From Oleisolibacter albus (GTDB lineage: Bacteria; Pseudomonadota; Alphaproteobacteria; Azospirillales; Azospirillaceae), in NCBI RefSeq assembly GCF_003336875.1, contig NZ_QGNJ01000012.1, positions 62,001 to 126,000 of the forward strand: 64,000 nt of DNA. Direction: 5' to 3'. A program made the position numbers and the translations under genes. Positions within the stretch are counted from its first letter, which is position 1; every line of letters starts with the position of its first letter. A model generated the notes under the pieces. It had not been told where the DNA came from. It made no database searches and saw only the letters and a list, made by a program, of their open reading frames with translations. Positions 9,320 to 18,820 of the stretch are shown piece after piece.

Positions 9320-9925
9320 TCAGAGGATCTCGACGCGGTTGGCCTGCGGACCCTTCTGGCCCATGCTGGTCTGCAGACGCACGCGCTGCTCCGGAACCAG
9401 GGCGCGCACGCCAGACCGCTCCAGCGCAGTGATGTGAACGAACACATCCTTGCCGCCGCCATCCGGGGTGACGAAGCCGAAGCCCTTGTCGGCGCTGAAG
9501 AACTTCACGGTGCCTTCGATGGTCTCGGTCGGGCCGGACTCGAAGCTGCGCGGGGGACGCGGGCCGCGCGGGGCATCGCCGTAGCCGCCGCCGCCGAAGC
9601 GGTCGCCACCGAAGCGGTCGCCGCCGCCGAAGCCACCGGGGCTGCGACGCGGACCGGGCGCCGCGGCGGTCGACTCATCCACGCTGTGGATGGACGCGAC
9701 CTGCGGACCCTTCTGACCCTGCGACAGGTCGCAGACGATGGTCGTGCCATCGGCCAGGCTGTCATGGCCGACGGACTGAACCACCGACGCATGCAGAAAG
9801 GCGTCCGGCGACCCATCGGAGAGGGTCACGAAGCCGAAGCCCTTCGTGGGGTTATACCATTTGACGGTAGCGGTAACGCTCCGACGGGTGATCTGCGGGC
9901 TCTGCGGAGAACGGCGCTCGTACAT
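9320..9925 (-). CDS. Two-domain cold-shock protein (tandem CSD)
   Basis: Nucleic-acid-binding protein of 201 residues with two cold-shock domains. CSD1 covers about residues 15-75 (TATVKWYNPTKGFGFVTLSD) and CSD2 about 137-200 (EGTVKFFSADKGFGFVTPD); both carry the RNP1 core KGFGFV. A Gly/Arg/Pro-rich linker (about 88-130, with repeated GGDRFGG) joins them. Tandem-CSD proteins of about 200 residues are typical of alphaproteobacteria and usually act as RNA chaperones or antiterminators. No strong Shine-Dalgarno precedes ATG 9925. A TATAAG hexamer on the minus strand at 10055-10060 would give a leader of about 120 bases, in keeping with cold-shock genes. Confidence 0.92.
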   Translation of the reverse strand: MYERRSPQSPQITRRSVTATVKWYNPTKGFGFVTLSDGSPDAFLHASVVQSVGHDSLADGTTIVCDLSQGQKGPQVASIHSVDESTAAAPGPRRSPGGFGGGDRFGGDRFGGGGYGDAPRGPRPPRSFESGPTETIEGTVKFFSADKGFGFVTPDGGGKDVFVHITALERSGVRALVPEQRVRLQTSMGQKGPQANRVEIL

Positions 9926-10322
9926 GTGATCGTGAACTCGACTCGGACGTTGTCAGGAACTTCACCGGCGGACCGGCTGCAAGGACAGTACCCGTTTCCA
10001 TCCCGCAGGGAAATCCCTGAATTCGGATGAGTCGAGCAGCCACCCCACGCGTACCTTATACCGGATGTCGGACCGATGCACCATCAAAGGTGCGGGGTGC
10101 CCCCTCTGGATGAACGGCATCCGCATCTCCGGCGAATATGACCAGAGCGGACAGAAGGGGGAAAGAGGCGGACATCCTTTCCACCGGAACGGAGACCCCC
10201 GGCCGCGGCATGATCGTTCGATGCAAATATAACGATATTGCCCGTATTGATGATGGTTTTTTCCGGAAACGGCACGCGGTAGAGTGTGTCGCCCTTGAGC
10301 CCCCGTGGTCCAGCCGCCCGCG
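9926..10322. other. Divergent intergenic region, cold-shock gene / methyltransferase
   Basis: About 400 bases without a convincing gene. It holds a possible minus-strand -10 hexamer TATAAG (10055-10060) for the cold-shock gene, with a poor -35. There is also an AT-rich island at about 10215-10262, unusual against the GC-rich background, which may carry the plus-strand promoter of the methyltransferase. No riboswitch or tRNA was recognised. Confidence 0.5.
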
Positions 10323-11309
10323 ATGTCCGCCCCCGTCAGCCTGCCCCCGTCCGGACCCGCCCAGCTGTCGCTGAAGCAGCGCTTCCTGGCATGGTGGGAA
10401 GGGTATGATCTATCGGCCCTTCTGCACCGGCATGGCGGCGGCGGGGAAGAGCTTGGCGCGCACACGGCCGGCCACCAGGGGGGCGGCCCGGGCGCTGGCC
10501 GCGGCCCGGGCGGCAAGCATCTGAACCGGAGCGGCAAGCCGCTGTGGAGCGCCACCCGCATCGAGGTGGCCGAGAAGATCTGGGGTGTCGGCTTCTGCAC
10601 CCCCGGCAGCACCGAATTCGTCCCGACACTGGTGAAGCCCCTGGGCCTGAACCCGGCCATGAGCGTGCTGGACATCGGCGCCGGTCTGGGCGGCGCCGGC
10701 CGAACCATGGCCCAGCAATATGGGGCCTGGGTGACCGGGCTGGAGAACAACCCGGTGCTGGCCGACGCCGGCATGGCCCGTGCCCAGAAGGCCGGTCTCG
10801 GCCGGCAGGCCCCGGTGCTGTATGCCGATCTGGAAACACTGGTCTGGGACAAGCGGGTGGACGCCGTCTTCTCCAAGGAGGCACTGTTCACCATCCGCAA
10901 CAAGGATGGGATGATCGATTGCATCGAGGCCGCGCTGAAGCCCCGCGGCCAGCTGCTGTTCACCGACTACATCATCGATCCGGAGACGCCGCGCGGACGC
11001 GACTTCGACCTGTGGCAGGAGCGGGAGCCGGTGGAACCCCATCCCTGGACGGTCGAGCAGTATGTGGCCGCCCTGCAGCAGCGCAACATGGACATGCGCA
11101 TCACCGAGGACAATACCGACCTCCACCGCAGCAACATCCTGACCGCCATCCAGTCCCTGGTGGACCATCTGGAGACGGTCAGCATGGACCGCGACACCAA
11201 GATCGCCGTGGTGGAGGAGGTGGAACTGTGGGCGCGGCGGGTGGCCGCCCTGTCGGCCGGGCTGCGCGTCTACCGATTCTACGCCATGAAGCCGCCCGAT
11301 CTCAGCTGA
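10323..11309 (+). CDS. Class I SAM-dependent methyltransferase
   Basis: Predicted soluble methyltransferase of 328 residues. Motif I, VLDIGAGLGG, lies at about 115-124, with the acidic ribose-binding position in VTGLENNPVLADAG and a motif-IV-like segment in DAVFSKEALFTI. The layout resembles phosphoethanolamine or sterol methyltransferase-like families, but the substrate cannot be read from sequence. Residues about 35-70 form a Gly/His-rich low-complexity stretch before the domain. ATG 10323 was chosen; a GTG at 10305 in frame is possible and neither has a good ribosome site. It converges with the DegP gene, the stops being only eight bases apart. Confidence 0.8.
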   Translation: MSAPVSLPPSGPAQLSLKQRFLAWWEGYDLSALLHRHGGGGEELGAHTAGHQGGGPGAGRGPGGKHLNRSGKPLWSATRIEVAEKIWGVGFCTPGSTEFVPTLVKPLGLNPAMSVLDIGAGLGGAGRTMAQQYGAWVTGLENNPVLADAGMARAQKAGLGRQAPVLYADLETLVWDKRVDAVFSKEALFTIRNKDGMIDCIEAALKPRGQLLFTDYIIDPETPRGRDFDLWQEREPVEPHPWTVEQYVAALQQRNMDMRITEDNTDLHRSNILTAIQSLVDHLETVSMDRDTKIAVVEEVELWARRVAALSAGLRVYRFYAMKPPDLS

Positions 11310-11316
11310 GGCGGTC

Positions 11317-12975
11317 CTAACCCGCCTGCCCCGGCCCGGCCAGGGGCAGCGGCACGAACACGGCCCCCTCCTCGGTCCGGCGCAGCACCACGACGGAGTC
11401 GCGGCCGGCCTTGCGCGCCTCCTCGACGGCACCGGCCACATCCTGCGGGCTTTTCACATCGGTTCGGTTGGCGCGGGTGATGATGTCACCGGGCCGGAAC
11501 CCTCGTTCCGCAGCCGGAGAGCCCGGAGCCACGGCCGTGACCAGCGCTCCTTCCGCCCCCTCCTCCAGGCCGAAGCGCTGTCGCGTCTCCGGATTGATCG
11601 GGGCCAGCATCAGCCCCAGCGTTCCTTGGGGGGCCGGCGCCTCCGTCACCGCCGCTACCTGCTGATCCGCCCGCGGCAGTTCCCCGACCTTGGCGCTGAG
11701 GCTTTGCTGCTTGCCGTCGCGCAGCAGACTGAGTTTCACCGGCTGGCCGGGGTCGAGGTCGGCCACCCGGCGTGACAGGTCGCGGGGCCGCTCCACCCCC
11801 TGGCCATCCACCTGGGTGATGACATCGCCCGGCCGCAGTCCGGCATCGGCCGCCGGGCTGCCCGGAGCCACCGAGGACACGAGCGCGCCGGTGCGCGGGG
11901 CAATGCCCAAGGCGTCGGCGATGTCCGGCGTCACCGGCTGGATGGTGACGCCGAGATAGCCGCGCGTGACATAGCCCTTGTCGCGCAGGGCGGTCACCAC
12001 CTCCCGCGCCATGCCGGAGGGCACGGCGAAGCCGATGCCGATATTGCCGCCGGTGCGGGAGAAGATGGCGGTGTTCATCCCCACCACCTCGCCGGCCAGG
12101 TCGATCAGCGGGCCGCCGGAATTGCCGGTGTTGATCGCGGCGTCGGTCTGCAGGAAGTCGTCATAGTTTCCGGCCCCGATATCGCGGGCACGGGCCGAGA
12201 TGATGCCGGCGGTCACCGTCCCGCCCAGGCCGAAGGGATTGCCGATGGCGATGACCCAGTCGCCGACCTGGATGCGGTCGGAGTCGCCGAAGGACAGCGA
12301 CGGCAGCGGCTGGCCGGCCTCGATCTTCAGCAGGGCAATGTCGGTGGCGGCATCGGTGCCCACCAGCGTGGCCTTGAAACTACGGTCATCCTGGAAGGTG
12401 ACTTCGATCTCCTCGGCGCTCTCGACCACATGGTTGTTGGTCACCACATAGCCGGCCGGATCGACGACGAATCCGGAGCCGAGCGAACGCACGGCACGCG
12501 GGCGCATGGCGCCGCCGGGACCGCCGCGGCCGAAGAACTCGTCCAGGAAATCCTCGAAGGGAGATCCCGGCGGCACGGGAATCGGCGGCCCGCCCGGGAC
12601 TTGCGGCCCGGCCCCCGGCGGCAAGCCCGGCACCGCCGGTCCGCCGGGGCCGGCCACCGCCTCGCCTCCGGCGGTGCCGGTGGCGGTGATGGTCACCACC
12701 GCCGGCAGCTTGGCCTTGGCCAGATCGGCGAAGCTGGCCGGGGCCTGCCGGACCGGGGACGCGGCGGGAGAGGCAGGGGGAGAGGCGGCGGCCGGCGCGG
12801 CATCCCGGGGACCAGCATCCTGGGAAGGGGCATCCTGGGAAAGGGCAGGCTGGGAAAAGGCAGGCTGGGCAGCGGCACAGAGGGCCGCCAGGGCCCCGGC
12901 GGCGGCCAGCGGCAGCGGGGACGGGACAGCCCTGGCGCGGGCTTCGGCACGGGCATGGCTGCGGGCGGTGGCCAT
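11317..12975 (-). CDS. Periplasmic serine endoprotease DegP/HtrA (Do-like)
   Basis: Envelope quality-control protease and chaperone. The ATG at 12975 is chosen because AGGGAG lies nine bases upstream; two in-frame ATG/GTG codons further up are less well placed. This gives 552 residues. A signal peptide is followed by an Ala/Ser/Gln/Pro-rich linker made of in-frame 15-bp DNA repeats. The trypsin-like domain has H182 (TNNHVV), D212 (DAATDIALL) and S286 ([11 protein letters not shown]), so it should be active. Two PDZ domains follow (about 310-410 and 430-535, the latter with [13 protein letters not shown]). A Gly/Pro-rich insertion at about 105-150, near the LA loop, is long. It could be called DegQ or MucD as well. 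Confidence 0.93.
   Translation of the reverse strand: MATARSHARAEARARAVPSPLPLAAAGALAALCAAAQPAFSQPALSQDAPSQDAGPRDAAPAAASPPASPAASPVRQAPASFADLAKAKLPAVVTITATGTAGGEAVAGPGGPAVPGLPPGAGPQVPGGPPIPVPPGSPFEDFLDEFFGRGGPGGAMRPRAVRSLGSGFVVDPAGYVVTNNHVVESAEEIEVTFQDDRSFKATLVGTDAATDIALLKIEAGQPLPSLSFGDSDRIQVGDWVIAIGNPFGLGGTVTAGIISARARDIGAGNYDDFLQTDAAINTGNSGGPLIDLAGEVVGMNTAIFSRTGGNIGIGFAVPSGMAREVVTALRDKGYVTRGYLGVTIQPVTPDIADALGIAPRTGALVSSVAPGSPAADAGLRPGDVITQVDGQGVERPRDLSRRVADLDPGQPVKLSLLRDGKQQSLSAKVGELPRADQQVAAVTEAPAPQGTLGLMLAPINPETRQRFGLEEGAEGALVTAVAPGSPAAERGFRPGDIITRANRTDVKSPQDVAGAVEEARKAGRDSVVVLRRTEEGAVFVPLPLAGPGQAG
12800..12870. repeat. In-frame 15-bp repeats in the DegP N-terminal linker
   Basis: Four to five imperfect copies of a 15-bp unit (GCATCCTGGGAAGGG at 12815, close variants at 12830, 12845 and 12860). 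On the coding strand they give five-residue repeats of the type AFSQP / ALSQD / APSQD. Confidence 0.75.
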
Positions 12976-13087
12976 GGTGGGCATCTCCCTACGCGGCAAT
13001 CACAGGTTCTCACCCCCCTAAACCCGCGGGATCGGCGAATGGTCACGACGCCCCCGCAGAATCCTGGCTGCGGCCCGGCTGGGGCGG

Positions 13088-13116
13088 TTGACAGGACGAA
13101 ACGGCGCGATTATGGT
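13088..13116 (+). promoter_or_regulatory. Sigma-70-type promoter of rpmJ
   Basis: TTGACA at 13088-13093, a 17-base spacer and TATGGT at 13111-13116. Transcription would start near 13123, about 33 bases before the rpmJ ATG. Confidence 0.6.
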
Positions 13117-13155
13117 CCGCGCCTCATTTGGACAGCCCAGCGCCGAGTACCCATC

Positions 13156-13281
13156 ATGAAAATCGTCAACTCGCTGAAGTCGATGAAGACCCGCCACAAG
13201 GCTTGCCGCGTGATCCGTCGCAAGGGCCGTGTCTACGTCATCAACAAGCTGAACCCGCGTTTCAAGGCCCGCCAGGGCTGA
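13156..13281 (+). CDS. rpmJ: 50S ribosomal protein bL36
   Basis: Smallest protein of the large ribosomal subunit, 41 residues. The start [19 protein letters not shown] and the end NPRFKARQG are diagnostic. It is the longer type with a single cysteine (residue 19) instead of the four zinc ligands (CxxC, C, H), as in most alphaproteobacteria. It has its own promoter (13088-13116) and its own terminator (13327-13350), so it is monocistronic. It is divergent from the DegP gene. The open frame upstream to 12430 is a codon-bias artefact. Confidence 0.95.
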   Translation: MKIVNSLKSMKTRHKACRVIRRKGRVYVINKLNPRFKARQG

Positions 13282-13326
13282 TCCGCGACAGGCTTGGCCC
13301 GGAGCCACCCGGCTCCGGGAAATGAG

Positions 13327-13350
13327 ACCGCGCCCTTTGGCGCGGTTTTC
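13327..13350 (+). terminator. rpmJ intrinsic terminator
   Basis: ACCGCGCC / GGCGCGGT stem with a short CTTT-containing loop, followed by TTTTC. It starts 46 bases after the rpmJ stop. Confidence 0.8.
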
Positions 13351-13538
13351 GTTGTTGGGCCGGGATTTATCCGTCGCCGCCCCACCCGTTCCGGTCCGCC
13401 GGTTTGCGCCCCCTCCCTTGGAGAGTCCGGGCGCCTTTTTGATTCCCCTCTGTTGAATGAAGGCCCGACGCGGCCCATCATGGCCTCCCACAGGACGTAG
13501 CCGACGAGAAGCGGCCAACAGGATGCGGGGGGAACGGC

Positions 13539-15023
13539 ATGCGCATGCCGGTGCCGGATGAGCGGATCATCCGTGAGCGCGGGACGCTGATCGCCCGGTT
13601 GCAGGCGGCGGTGCCCGGCGGAGTCGTCGTCGACGAAACTTCCATGCGCCCGTTCGAAACGGACGCACTGACCGCCTATCGCCAGATGCCGCTGGTGGTG
13701 GTGCTTCCGGCCAGCACGGACGAGGTGGCGGCCGCCCTGCGCGTCTGCCGGGCCATGGGGGTGAAGGTGGTGCCGCGCGGCGCCGGCACCGGCCTGTCCG
13801 GCGGCGCCCTGCCCCTGGCCGACGGCGTGCTGCTGGTGCTGTCGCGGCTGAACCGCATCCTGGAGATCGATTACGACAACCGCGCCGTCCGGGTGCAGCC
13901 CGGCGTCACCAACCTGGCCATCAGCCAGGCCGTGGCCGGCCGCGGCTTCTATTACGCCCCCGACCCCTCCTCGCAGATCGCCTGCTCCATCGGCGGCAAT
14001 GTGGCGGAGAATTCCGGCGGCGTGCATTGCCTGAAATACGGCGTCACCGCCAACAACCTGCTGGGGGTGGAGTTCGTCACCATCGACGGCGAGGTGATTC
14101 GCCTGGGCGGCAAGCATCTGGACCCCGAGGGTTACGATCTGCTGGGGGTGCTGACGGGATCGGAGGGGCTGCTGGGCGTGGTGACCGAGGTCACCGTGCG
14201 CATCCTGCAGAAGCCGGAGACGGCGCGGGCCGTGCTGCTGGGCTTCCCCAGCGTGGAAGCCGGCGGCGCCACCGTGGCTGCCGTCATCGCCGCCGGCATC
14301 ATTCCCGGCGGCATGGAGATGATGGACAATGCCGCCCTGAACGCGGCCGAGGATTTCGTCCAGGCCGGCTACCCCCGCGACGTGGCCAGCCTGCTGATCG
14401 TCGAGCTGGACGGGCCGGCGGCCGAGGTGGACCATCTGATCACCCGGGTGGAGGCCATCGCCCGCGGCCACGGTGCCAGCTATTGCCGGGTGTCCGCCAG
14501 CGAGGAGGAGCGGCTGGCCTTCTGGGCCGGGCGCAAGGCCGCCTTCCCCGCGGTGGGCCGCATCAGCCCGGACTATGTCTGCATGGACGGCACCATCCCG
14601 CGCAGGACGCTGCCCGCGGTCCTGACCCGCATGGAGGCGCTGGGACGGGAGTACCGGCTGCGGGTGGCCAATGTCTTCCACGCCGGCGACGGCAATCTGC
14701 ACCCGCTGATCCTGTTCGACGCCAACGACGCCGACGAGTTCGACCGGGCGGAGAAGCTGGGGGCCGCCATCCTGCGCCTGTGCGTGGAGGTGGGCGGGGT
14801 GCTGACCGGCGAGCACGGGGTAGGAATCGAGAAGCGCGACCTGATGACAGACCAGTTCGGGGCGGAGGATCTGGCCCAGCAGATGCGGCTGAAATGCGCC
14901 TTTGATCCCGACGGGCTGCTGAATCCCGGCAAGGTCTTCCCCACGCTGCACCGCTGCGCCGAGTTGGGCCGCATGGTGGTCCAGGGCGGCCGCCTGCCCT
15001 TCCCCGACATTCCACGCTTCTAA
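13539..15023 (+). CDS. glcD: Glycolate oxidase FAD-linked subunit GlcD
   Basis: Catalytic FAD subunit of the glycolate (2-hydroxyacid) oxidase complex, converting glycolate to glyoxylate. The 494-residue product has an FAD_binding_4 domain (about 45-185) with PRGAGTGLSGGALP and the CSIGGNVAENSGG loop. The FAD-oxidase C-terminal domain (about 220-470) contains NVFHAGDGNLHPLI and TGEHGVGIEKRD. A run of G bases lies about seven bases before ATG 13539; the ATG two codons later is possible. glcE and glcF follow in the same direction, giving a complete three-subunit set. Confidence 0.95.
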   Translation: MRMPVPDERIIRERGTLIARLQAAVPGGVVVDETSMRPFETDALTAYRQMPLVVVLPASTDEVAAALRVCRAMGVKVVPRGAGTGLSGGALPLADGVLLVLSRLNRILEIDYDNRAVRVQPGVTNLAISQAVAGRGFYYAPDPSSQIACSIGGNVAENSGGVHCLKYGVTANNLLGVEFVTIDGEVIRLGGKHLDPEGYDLLGVLTGSEGLLGVVTEVTVRILQKPETARAVLLGFPSVEAGGATVAAVIAAGIIPGGMEMMDNAALNAAEDFVQAGYPRDVASLLIVELDGPAAEVDHLITRVEAIARGHGASYCRVSASEEERLAFWAGRKAAFPAVGRISPDYVCMDGTIPRRTLPAVLTRMEALGREYRLRVANVFHAGDGNLHPLILFDANDADEFDRAEKLGAAILRLCVEVGGVLTGEHGVGIEKRDLMTDQFGAEDLAQQMRLKCAFDPDGLLNPGKVFPTLHRCAELGRMVVQGGRLPFPDIPRF

Positions 15024-15174
15024 GGATGGTTTCACCATCCCGCCTGGCTCGTCGGGGTTCGGCGCGGCCTCACGCCGGCCTCCGAATCGGGATGGCAGCA
15101 AGTCGGGGAGACCACAGGGAACCCCGACGCATCGCACCCACCTATTTCCCGCGACACCACCGAGGCGGAACGCC

Positions 15175-16377
15175 ATGACCACCCTGGCCCCCGAAACAGA
15201 ATCGCAGCTGATCGAGGCCATGCGCTGGGCTGTGGCGGCGGAGCAGCCGCTGGAGCTGCTGGGCCGTGGCAGCAAGCGGGGCTTCGGCCGGCCGGTGCAG
15301 GCGGCCCATACGCTGGACCTGTCGCGGCTGTCCGGCATCGTCAGCTACGAGCCGGAGGAACTGCTGCTGGTGGTGAAGCCGGGCACGATGCTGGCCGATC
15401 TGTCGGCGGCGCTGGCCGAGCGGCGGCAGATGCTGGCCTTCGACCCGCCCGATCTGTCGCCCTTATGGGGCGGGGCGGCCGGAGCGGGAACCGTGGGCGG
15501 GCTGGTGTCGGCCGGCCTGTCGGGGCCGCGGCGGCTCAAGGCCGGGGCCGTGCGCGACCATGTGCTGGGCATCAGCGCCGTGTCGGGCCGGGGCGACCTG
15601 TTCCGGGCCGGCGGCAAGGTGGTGAAGAACGTCACGGGCTATGACCTGCCCAAGCTGCTGACCGGGGCGCTGGGCACGCTGGGAGCCCTGACCGAGATCG
15701 TGCTGAAGGTGCTGCCGGCGCCGGAGGTGACGCGGACGCTGGTGCTGGCGGGCATCGACGGTGCCGCCGCCCACCAGGCCATGGCCGACGCCCTGGGCAG
15801 CCCGGCCGAGCTGGCCGCCGCCGCCTGGGTCCCCGCCGGCCTCCCCTGGCCCGGCCTGCCGCCGCGCACCCCGTGCGTGCTGCTGCGGCTGGAGGGGGTG
15901 GCCGTCAGCGTGGAGGCGCGGCTCGGCCATCTCGGCCGGCTGCTGGAGGGACGGGCGGCGACGGCCGTGCTGGAGGCGGAGGACAGCGCCAGGCTGTGGG
16001 CCGAGCTGCGGGATGCGGCGCCGCTGGCCCGCCAGCCGGAGCGGGCGGTGTGGAAACTGTCGGTGCCGCCCATGCAGGGCATGGCCGTGCTGGACCGCAT
16101 CCGGACCGCCCTACCCGGCAGCATCGGCTGGCTGGACTGGGCCGGCGGGCTGGTCTGGGTCGGGCTGCCGGACGGTGATGCGCGGGCCGGCCTGGTGCGC
16201 GGCGCGCTGCCCGGGGAGGGGCATGCCACGCTGATGCGCGCTCCCGACGGGGTACGCGCCACCACGCCGGTGTTCCAGCCGCAGCCCGAGCCGCTGGCCC
16301 GGCTGACGGCCCGGGTCAAGGCGCAGTTCGATCCCAAGGGGGTTCTCAATCCCGGCCGCATGGCCGCCGGTGGATAG
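15175..16377 (+). CDS. glcE: Glycolate oxidase FAD-binding subunit GlcE
   Basis: Second FAD-binding subunit of glycolate oxidase, 400 residues. It has an FAD_binding_4-type region early (LELLGRGSKRGFGRPV, DLSRLSGIVSYEPEELLLVV, residues about 20-65) and ends with the family C-terminal motif AQFDPKGVLNPGRM. It begins 151 bases after glcD; that gap holds a small GGATGG/CCATCC hairpin at 15024-15040 but no gene. Only twelve bases separate it from glcF. Paralogue of GlcD but shorter; required for activity in the E. coli system. Confidence 0.93.
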   Translation: MTTLAPETESQLIEAMRWAVAAEQPLELLGRGSKRGFGRPVQAAHTLDLSRLSGIVSYEPEELLLVVKPGTMLADLSAALAERRQMLAFDPPDLSPLWGGAAGAGTVGGLVSAGLSGPRRLKAGAVRDHVLGISAVSGRGDLFRAGGKVVKNVTGYDLPKLLTGALGTLGALTEIVLKVLPAPEVTRTLVLAGIDGAAAHQAMADALGSPAELAAAAWVPAGLPWPGLPPRTPCVLLRLEGVAVSVEARLGHLGRLLEGRAATAVLEAEDSARLWAELRDAAPLARQPERAVWKLSVPPMQGMAVLDRIRTALPGSIGWLDWAGGLVWVGLPDGDARAGLVRGALPGEGHATLMRAPDGVRATTPVFQPQPEPLARLTARVKAQFDPKGVLNPGRMAAGG

Positions 16378-16389
16378 GACGGACAGCGA

Positions 16390-17673
16390 ATGCAGACGAA
16401 TTTTTCCCTGGCGCAGCTGGCCAATGCCGATGTGGCGGAATCGGAGAAGGTGCTGCGCAAATGCGTGCATTGCGGCTTCTGCACCGCCACCTGCCCCACC
16501 TATGTGCTGCTGGGCGATGAGCGCGACAGCCCGCGCGGGCGCATCTATCTGATCAAGGACATGCTGGAGAGCGGCCGACCCGCCTCGGCGGTGGAGGCCC
16601 GCCACATCGACCGCTGCCTGTCCTGCCTGTCCTGCATGACCACCTGCCCGTCGGGCGTGCACTACATGCATCTGGTGGACCATGCCCGCACCTATATCGA
16701 GCGCACCTATGAGCGGCCTGTGGCCGACAAGGCGCTGCGGCGCCTGCTGGCGGACCTGCTGCCCCATCGCGGCCGCTTCCGCGTGGCCCTGCGGGCGGCC
16801 AGGGCGGCCCGGCCGTTCAAGGCGCTGCTGCCCAAGGACCTGCGCACCATGCTGGACCTGACCCCGGCCCGGGTGCATGGACCCGGCCGGCAGGAGCGGC
16901 CGGGCGTGATCCCCGCCATCGGCCCCCGGCGGATGCGGGTGGGCCTGCTGGCCGGCTGCGTGCAGCCGGTGCTGAACCCCGACATCAACGAGGCCGCCAT
17001 CCGCCTGCTGACCCGGCTGGGGGCCGAGGTCGTCATCAGTGCGGGCGTGGGCTGCTGCGGTGCCCTGACCCATCATCTCGGCCATGCGGAACCCGACTTC
17101 GCCGGCCCCAATGTGCGGGCCTGGAGCCGCGAGATCGAGGGGGACGGGCTGGACGCCATCGTCGTCACCGCCTCCGGCTGCGGCACCACGGTCAAGGATT
17201 ACGGCTTCGTGCTGCGGGAGCATCCCGCGCTGGCGGAGAAGGCGGCCAGAGTGTCGGCGCTGGCCCGCGACATCACCGAGGTGGTGGCCATGCTGGGCCT
17301 GCCGGACGGGGCCGCGGCACCGCAGCCGCTGACGGTGGCCTATCATTCCGCCTGTTCCATGCAGCATGGCCAGCGGCTGCACCGGCCGCCACGCGACCTG
17401 CTGAAACAGGCCGGGTTCCGGCTGGTCGAGGTGCCGGAGGGCCATCTCTGCTGCGGCTCCGCCGGCACCTACAATCTGCTGCAGCCGGATCTGGCGGCAC
17501 AGCTGCGCGACCGCAAGGTGCGAAACATCGAAAGCGTGCGGCCGGACGTGATCGCCGCCGGCAATATCGGCTGCATGACCCAGATCGGCCAGGGCACCGG
17601 CCTGCCCATCGTGCATACGGTGGAGCTGCTGGACTGGGCCACCGGCGGACCGCGGCCGGCCGCCCTGGGGTAA
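16390..17673 (+). CDS. glcF: Glycolate oxidase iron-sulfur subunit GlcF
   Basis: Electron-transfer subunit passing electrons from GlcDE to the membrane chain, 427 residues. Two [4Fe-4S] ligand sets are visible: CVHCGFCTATCP (about 22-33) and CLSCLSCMTTCP (about 77-88). Two CCG domains follow, seen as GCCGALTHHLG and LCCGSAGTYN. The gene closes the glcDEF operon and is convergent with the reductase gene at 17781. The length matches other GlcF proteins. Confidence 0.95.
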   Translation: MQTNFSLAQLANADVAESEKVLRKCVHCGFCTATCPTYVLLGDERDSPRGRIYLIKDMLESGRPASAVEARHIDRCLSCLSCMTTCPSGVHYMHLVDHARTYIERTYERPVADKALRRLLADLLPHRGRFRVALRAARAARPFKALLPKDLRTMLDLTPARVHGPGRQERPGVIPAIGPRRMRVGLLAGCVQPVLNPDINEAAIRLLTRLGAEVVISAGVGCCGALTHHLGHAEPDFAGPNVRAWSREIEGDGLDAIVVTASGCGTTVKDYGFVLREHPALAEKAARVSALARDITEVVAMLGLPDGAAAPQPLTVAYHSACSMQHGQRLHRPPRDLLKQAGFRLVEVPEGHLCCGSAGTYNLLQPDLAAQLRDRKVRNIESVRPDVIAAGNIGCMTQIGQGTGLPIVHTVELLDWATGGPRPAALG

Positions 17674-17780
17674 GGGGGAGCAGGTCGGGATGCGCTGCGC
17701 CTATCCCGGCCTGCGGGCGGACAGGCCCCATCGGCGGTCGGTCTGACCGCCTGCCCTCATCACTTGCCCCCGATCCGCCC

Positions 17781-18698
17781 TCACCCCGGCTGGCGCTGCG
17801 CCTCGTAGGTGCGCAGATGCAGCAGGGCCAGGGACAGCAGCGGCGTGGACACGCCCAGCGCGGCGCCGCGGCGCACCATGTCGCCCAGGATGTGCTCGGC
17901 CTCGGTCGGTTTGCCGGCGGCCACGTCGCGGTACATGGAGGCGGTGACGGTGCTGGCCTTGTCGGTGATCTGGCCAAGGTAATCCGCCACCACCGCCGGA
18001 CGCGGCGCGTGGCCGGCCGCGGCAGCCACAGCCCGGCATTCCTCGAACAGGCCGGTCAGGAAGGCTTCGCCGCCGGGCTGGCGGACGATGGCGCCGATCG
18101 ACCCGCGCATCAGGCAGGTGCCGGCGGCCAGGGTGGTGAGGAAGACGAACTTCTCCCACAGATCCTGCATGATCCGGCCGCTGACGCTCCACTCGACCTG
18201 GGCGCCGGTGAACGCCGCCGTCAGCCGGTCCACCACCGGCTGCTGCGCCGGGCTGCGGGCGCCGAAGATCAGCCGGTGGATGGGGTTGAGGTGCCGGATG
18301 GTGCCGTCCGGGTCCATGGTGATGGGGATATGGCAGAGGCCCCCCATCACCCGTTCCGGCCCGAAGGCGGCCTCCAGCCGGTCGATATGGTTGAGGCCGT
18401 TCAGCAGCGGCATGACCACGCTGTCCGGCCCCATGGCCGGGGTGATAGACTCGATGGCGCTGTCCAGGTCGAAGGCCTTGCTGGTCAGCACCACCAGAGC
18501 ATAGGCATGGCGCGGCTTCAGGATGGTCTGGGCCGGCAGGCGGATCGCGCCGTGGGGGCTGTCCACCACCAGCCCGTCCGACAGCAGCTGGGCCTGCCGG
18601 CGCGGCCGGACCAGGAAGGTCACGTCGGCCCCGCACTCCATCAGGCGTCCGCCGAAATAGCCGCCGGTGGCCCCGGCGCCCAGGAACAGGATGCGCAT
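17781..18698 (-). CDS. Ketopantoate reductase family (PanE/ApbA) oxidoreductase
   Basis: NADPH-dependent 2-hydroxyacid dehydrogenase of the KPR family, 305 residues. The Rossmann glycine motif GAGATGGYFG is at residues 7-16. The substrate domain contains LWEKFVFLTTLAAGT, where the lysine corresponds to the catalytic lysine of ketopantoate reductase. It may make pantoate for CoA synthesis, but alphaproteobacteria often carry several KPR paralogues and the position beside glcDEF gives no proof, so no gene symbol is assigned. It is convergent with glcF; the upstream side contains an 18-bp tandem repeat. Confidence 0.85.
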   Translation of the reverse strand: MRILFLGAGATGGYFGGRLMECGADVTFLVRPRRQAQLLSDGLVVDSPHGAIRLPAQTILKPRHAYALVVLTSKAFDLDSAIESITPAMGPDSVVMPLLNGLNHIDRLEAAFGPERVMGGLCHIPITMDPDGTIRHLNPIHRLIFGARSPAQQPVVDRLTAAFTGAQVEWSVSGRIMQDLWEKFVFLTTLAAGTCLMRGSIGAIVRQPGGEAFLTGLFEECRAVAAAAGHAPRPAVVADYLGQITDKASTVTASMYRDVAAGKPTEAEHILGDMVRRGAALGVSTPLLSLALLHLRTYEAQRQPG

Positions 18699-18820
18699 AC
18701 CGGTGTCCTTTCCTTGTTCCGGGCCATGGCCCGATCATTATGGAGCCGGAAGGATAGACGGGAGCACGGAACCGGGCCAAGCGGTCTTATATCCGCTCCC
18801 GCCGGGCTCGGCTCACCGGG

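Noticed and set aside
12430-13155. Long plus-strand frame leading into rpmJ
   Set aside because: Antisense to degP with Gly/Arg-rich low-complexity translation; rpmJ has its own promoter and ATG.
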